Below the pieces are notes generated by a model. It was not told the DNA's origin. It was given only the letters and a program-made list of their open reading frames with translations, and searched no databases. Position numbers and translations under genes: made by a program. A DNA stretch of 14,728 nt from DAOTTI01 sp034437795 (lineage in GTDB: Bacteria; Chloroflexota; UBA11872; UBA12225): NCBI GenBank assembly GCA_034437795.1, contig DAOTTI010000031.1:1-14728 (forward strand), read 5' to 3'. Below are positions 13,023-14,728 of this stretch, piece after piece (position 1 is the stretch's first letter; the number at the start of each line of letters is the position of its first letter).

Positions 13023-13994
13023 ATGCCGGTCGTCACCTACTCCCAGGCCTTGAACATGGCGCTGCGCGAAGAGATGCGGCGCGACGAGCGTGTCTTCTGC
13101 ATCGGGGAGGACATCAAGGACTCTACCTACGGCGTCACGCGGGGGCTGTACGACGAGTTCGGTCCCAAGCGGGTCATCGGCACGCCGATCTCGGAGACGG
13201 CCATCGCCGGAGCCGCCCTCGGGGCCGCCGCCGTCGGCATGCGCCCCGTGGCCGAGTTCATGTACATGACCTTTATGATGTGCGCCATGGACCAGTTGGT
13301 CAACCAGGCCGCCAAGATGAAGTACATGTTCGGCGGCAAGGCGGTGCTGCCCATCGTCTTTCGCACCATGACCGGCGCCGGCCGCGGCAACGCCGCGCAG
13401 CACACCCAGTCGCTGGAGTCGTGGTTCGCCCACGCGCCGGGGATGAAGGTGGTCATGCCGGCGACGCCGTACGACGCCAAGGGGCTGCTGAAGACCGCCA
13501 TCCGCGATGACAACCCCGTGGTGTTCATCGAGAACAAGGTGCTCTACGCCACGGCCAAAGAGGACGTGCCCGACACCGACTACACCATCCCCTTCGGCCA
13601 GGCGGCCGTCCGGCGCCAGGGCAAGGACGTTACCATCATTGGCCTGCAGCGGATGGTGGAGGTCGCCCTCGAAGCGGCCGACCAGCTCGCCGCCGAAGGA
13701 GTGGAGGCGGAGGTGATCGACCCGCGCACGCTGGTGCCGCTCGACCTTGAGACCATCGTTGGCTCGGTGAAGAAGACCCATCGCGTGGTGGTCGTCCATG
13801 AGGCGCACGAGCGGGCCGGCTTCGGCGCCGAGATCGTGGCCAAGGTCGTCACCCACGCCTTCGACTACCTGGACGCCCCGCCGGCGCGGGTGGCCAATCC
13901 CAACGTCCCCACCCCGTTCAGCCGCCCGCTGGAGGACCTCTCCATTCCATCGGCCGCCCAGGTGGTGCAGGCCGTGCGCCAGATACTGGCCTAG
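13023..13994 (+). CDS. acoB: E1 beta subunit, 2-oxoacid/acetoin dehydrogenase complex
   Basis: 323 residues from ATG 13023, matching the usual family length of about 325 and the usual opening (MPVVTYSQALNMALREEM). The thiamine-contacting Glu is E58 in TPISETAIAGAALGAA, and the family's active-site-loop His is H127 (GNAAQHTQSLESW). The C-terminal transketolase domain has IDPRTLVPLDLETI (about 222-235) and HEAHERAGFGAEI. It forms the alpha2beta2 E1 with the upstream subunit. ATG 12990 would add 11 residues (MSSEEGGVEQA) with no ribosome site. The gap to E2 is 79 bp, wider than elsewhere in the operon. Confidence 0.94.
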   Translation: MPVVTYSQALNMALREEMRRDERVFCIGEDIKDSTYGVTRGLYDEFGPKRVIGTPISETAIAGAALGAAAVGMRPVAEFMYMTFMMCAMDQLVNQAAKMKYMFGGKAVLPIVFRTMTGAGRGNAAQHTQSLESWFAHAPGMKVVMPATPYDAKGLLKTAIRDDNPVVFIENKVLYATAKEDVPDTDYTIPFGQAAVRRQGKDVTIIGLQRMVEVALEAADQLAAEGVEAEVIDPRTLVPLDLETIVGSVKKTHRVVVVHEAHERAGFGAEIVAKVVTHAFDYLDAPPARVANPNVPTPFSRPLEDLSIPSAAQVVQAVRQILA

Positions 13995-14073
13995 CCAGCA
14001 GTGCCCGCTGGGCTCCAGCCACGTCCCGTTGACTGTCTCCTTCCGCTTGATCGCTTCCCACCGGCTACCGACT

Positions 14074-14728
14074 ATGGCGACACCCATCAAGATGCCCCAG
14101 TTGGGCATGACCATGACCGAGGCGAAAGTCGTCCAGTGGCTCAAGCGCGAGGGCGAGCTGGTGCGCAAGGGCGAGCCGGTCGCCAGCATCGAGACCGACA
14201 AGCTCAACGCCGAGGTAGAAGCCCCGACCGACGGCGTACTTCGCCGCATCGTCGCCCTTGAAGGCAGCGTCGTGCCCGTGGTGGGCCTGATGGGGGTCGT
14301 CGGCGCCGCGGATGAGCCGGAGAGCGCCATCGAGGCCGTGCTCCTGGGCGCGGGACCGCGGCCGGCTGCAGCTCCCGTCACACCCGCAGCTGCCCCGCCC
14401 TCCCAGGCGCCCGCGACAGCGGCGGCGCCGGCCCCCGTCCAGGCCCCGCCGAGCGGCGCCGCTCCGGCCGCGGCGGTGGAGGCCACCGTCAAGGCCTCAC
14501 CCATCGCCAGGCGCCTGGCCCAGGAGCTTGGCGTCGATCTGGCGCGCGTCGCGGGCACCGGCCCCGGCGGGCGCATCGTGGAGGCCGACGTGCGCGCCGC
14601 GGCGGCCGCCGCAGCAGTGGCCCCTCCCGCGCCAGCACCGGCGGAGGCGCGGGCAGAAGGCGCCGGTGTGTCCCCACCCCACCCCGCCCCGGCCGACGGC
14701 TGGATCCGCGCGTCACCCATCGCCAGGC
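14074..14728 (+). CDS. acoC: E2 dihydrolipoamide acyltransferase (partial, N-terminal 218 residues)
   Basis: The lipoyl domain is residues 1-78, with the lipoylated Lys at K43 in IETDKLNAEVEAP. It is followed by an Ala/Pro-rich mobile linker (about 90-138), an E3-binding domain (about 139-176, ASPIARRLAQELGVDLARV then GTGPGGRIVEADV) and a second Ala/Pro linker. The window ends in IRASPIAR (211-218), the start of what reads as a second E3-binding domain. The catalytic acyltransferase domain lies beyond the right edge. The protein carries the acyl group from E1 to CoA and binds E3. No Shine-Dalgarno match precedes ATG 14074, but the lipoyl domain begins there at once. Pairing with the preceding E1 genes makes the assignment firm; the acyl substrate is not known. 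Confidence 0.93.
   Translation, partial: MATPIKMPQLGMTMTEAKVVQWLKREGELVRKGEPVASIETDKLNAEVEAPTDGVLRRIVALEGSVVPVVGLMGVVGAADEPESAIEAVLLGAGPRPAAAPVTPAAAPPSQAPATAAAPAPVQAPPSGAAPAAAVEATVKASPIARRLAQELGVDLARVAGTGPGGRIVEADVRAAAAAAAVAPPAPAPAEARAEGAGVSPPHPAPADGWIRASPIAR
14497..14728 (+). repeat. Repeated start of E3-binding domain inside the E2 gene
   Basis: A 16-base sequence TCACCCATCGCCAGGC occurs at 14497-14512 and again at 14713-14728, encoding SPIAR(R) both times, 216 bp (72 codons) apart in the same frame. The second copy touches the right edge. Confidence 0.8.

Noticed and set aside
14029..14073. Possible promoter (TTGACT at 14029) between E1-beta and E2
   Set aside because: No -10-like hexamer lies 16-18 bp downstream; the gap is best read as a spacer within the operon.
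12936..14720. 594-codon open frame on the minus strand opposite E1-beta and E2
   Set aside because: The plus strand encodes clear E1-beta and E2 domains. The antisense frame is Ala/Gly/His/Arg-rich with no domain, as expected from a GC-rich gene read backwards.
1..14728. tRNA, rRNA, CRISPR, transposase or att-site signals
   Set aside because: I saw no clover-leaf candidates, regular spacer-repeat arrays, transposase motifs or long terminal inverted repeats on either strand.

Overview
The window is very GC-rich bacterial chromosome with tightly packed genes, several 4-base ATGA stop/start overlaps and a mix of Shine-Dalgarno-led and apparently leaderless starts. A roughly 640-residue MutL-type ASKHA protein, a heterodimeric TM287/288-like ABC exporter and leaderless promoters together suggest a Chloroflexota-like bacterium. 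That assignment is an inference from gene style; no rRNA or marker gene is present. I see no tRNA, rRNA, CRISPR array, insertion sequence or phage gene.

Layout. Positions 1-2917 (minus strand) hold a two-gene operon: a MutL/GlmL-family ATPase-fold protein, and 2 bp after it a protein of unknown function that has a lipoyl/biotin-like barrel appearance and runs off the left edge. No glutamate mutase subunit lies beside them. Positions 3098-8350 (plus strand) hold an AI-2E/PerM-family membrane protein, a 27-codon mini-ORF and the two halves of a heterodimeric ABC exporter, all chained by ATGA overlaps. The mini-ORF looks like the product of an 80-bp duplication of the gene junction itself. The two exporter halves carry complementary motif losses: the first has Asp for the Walker B Glu and Gln for the switch His, and the second has LSQGQ for LSGGQ. 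This is the signature of one degenerate and one competent ATP site.

Positions 8351-10654 hold small accessory genes separated by non-coding DNA: a two-helix membrane-anchored protein of unknown function, a stand-alone response-regulator receiver protein, and a four-helix membrane protein. Three copies of a REP-like palindromic repeat lie at 8357-8400, 10054-10096 and 10595-10630. A 413-bp gap (9209-9621) before the receiver gene contains a hairpin and several short palindromes.

Positions 10655-14728 hold an L-2-hydroxyglutarate oxidase-type FAD enzyme (minus) divergent from an E1-alpha, E1-beta, E2 operon of a 2-oxoacid/acetoin dehydrogenase complex (plus). Their start codons are only 42 bp apart, and the likely -10 boxes of each promoter sit in the -35 zone of the other. 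The E2 gene is cut by the right edge just as it appears to begin a second E3-binding domain. E3 is not in the window.
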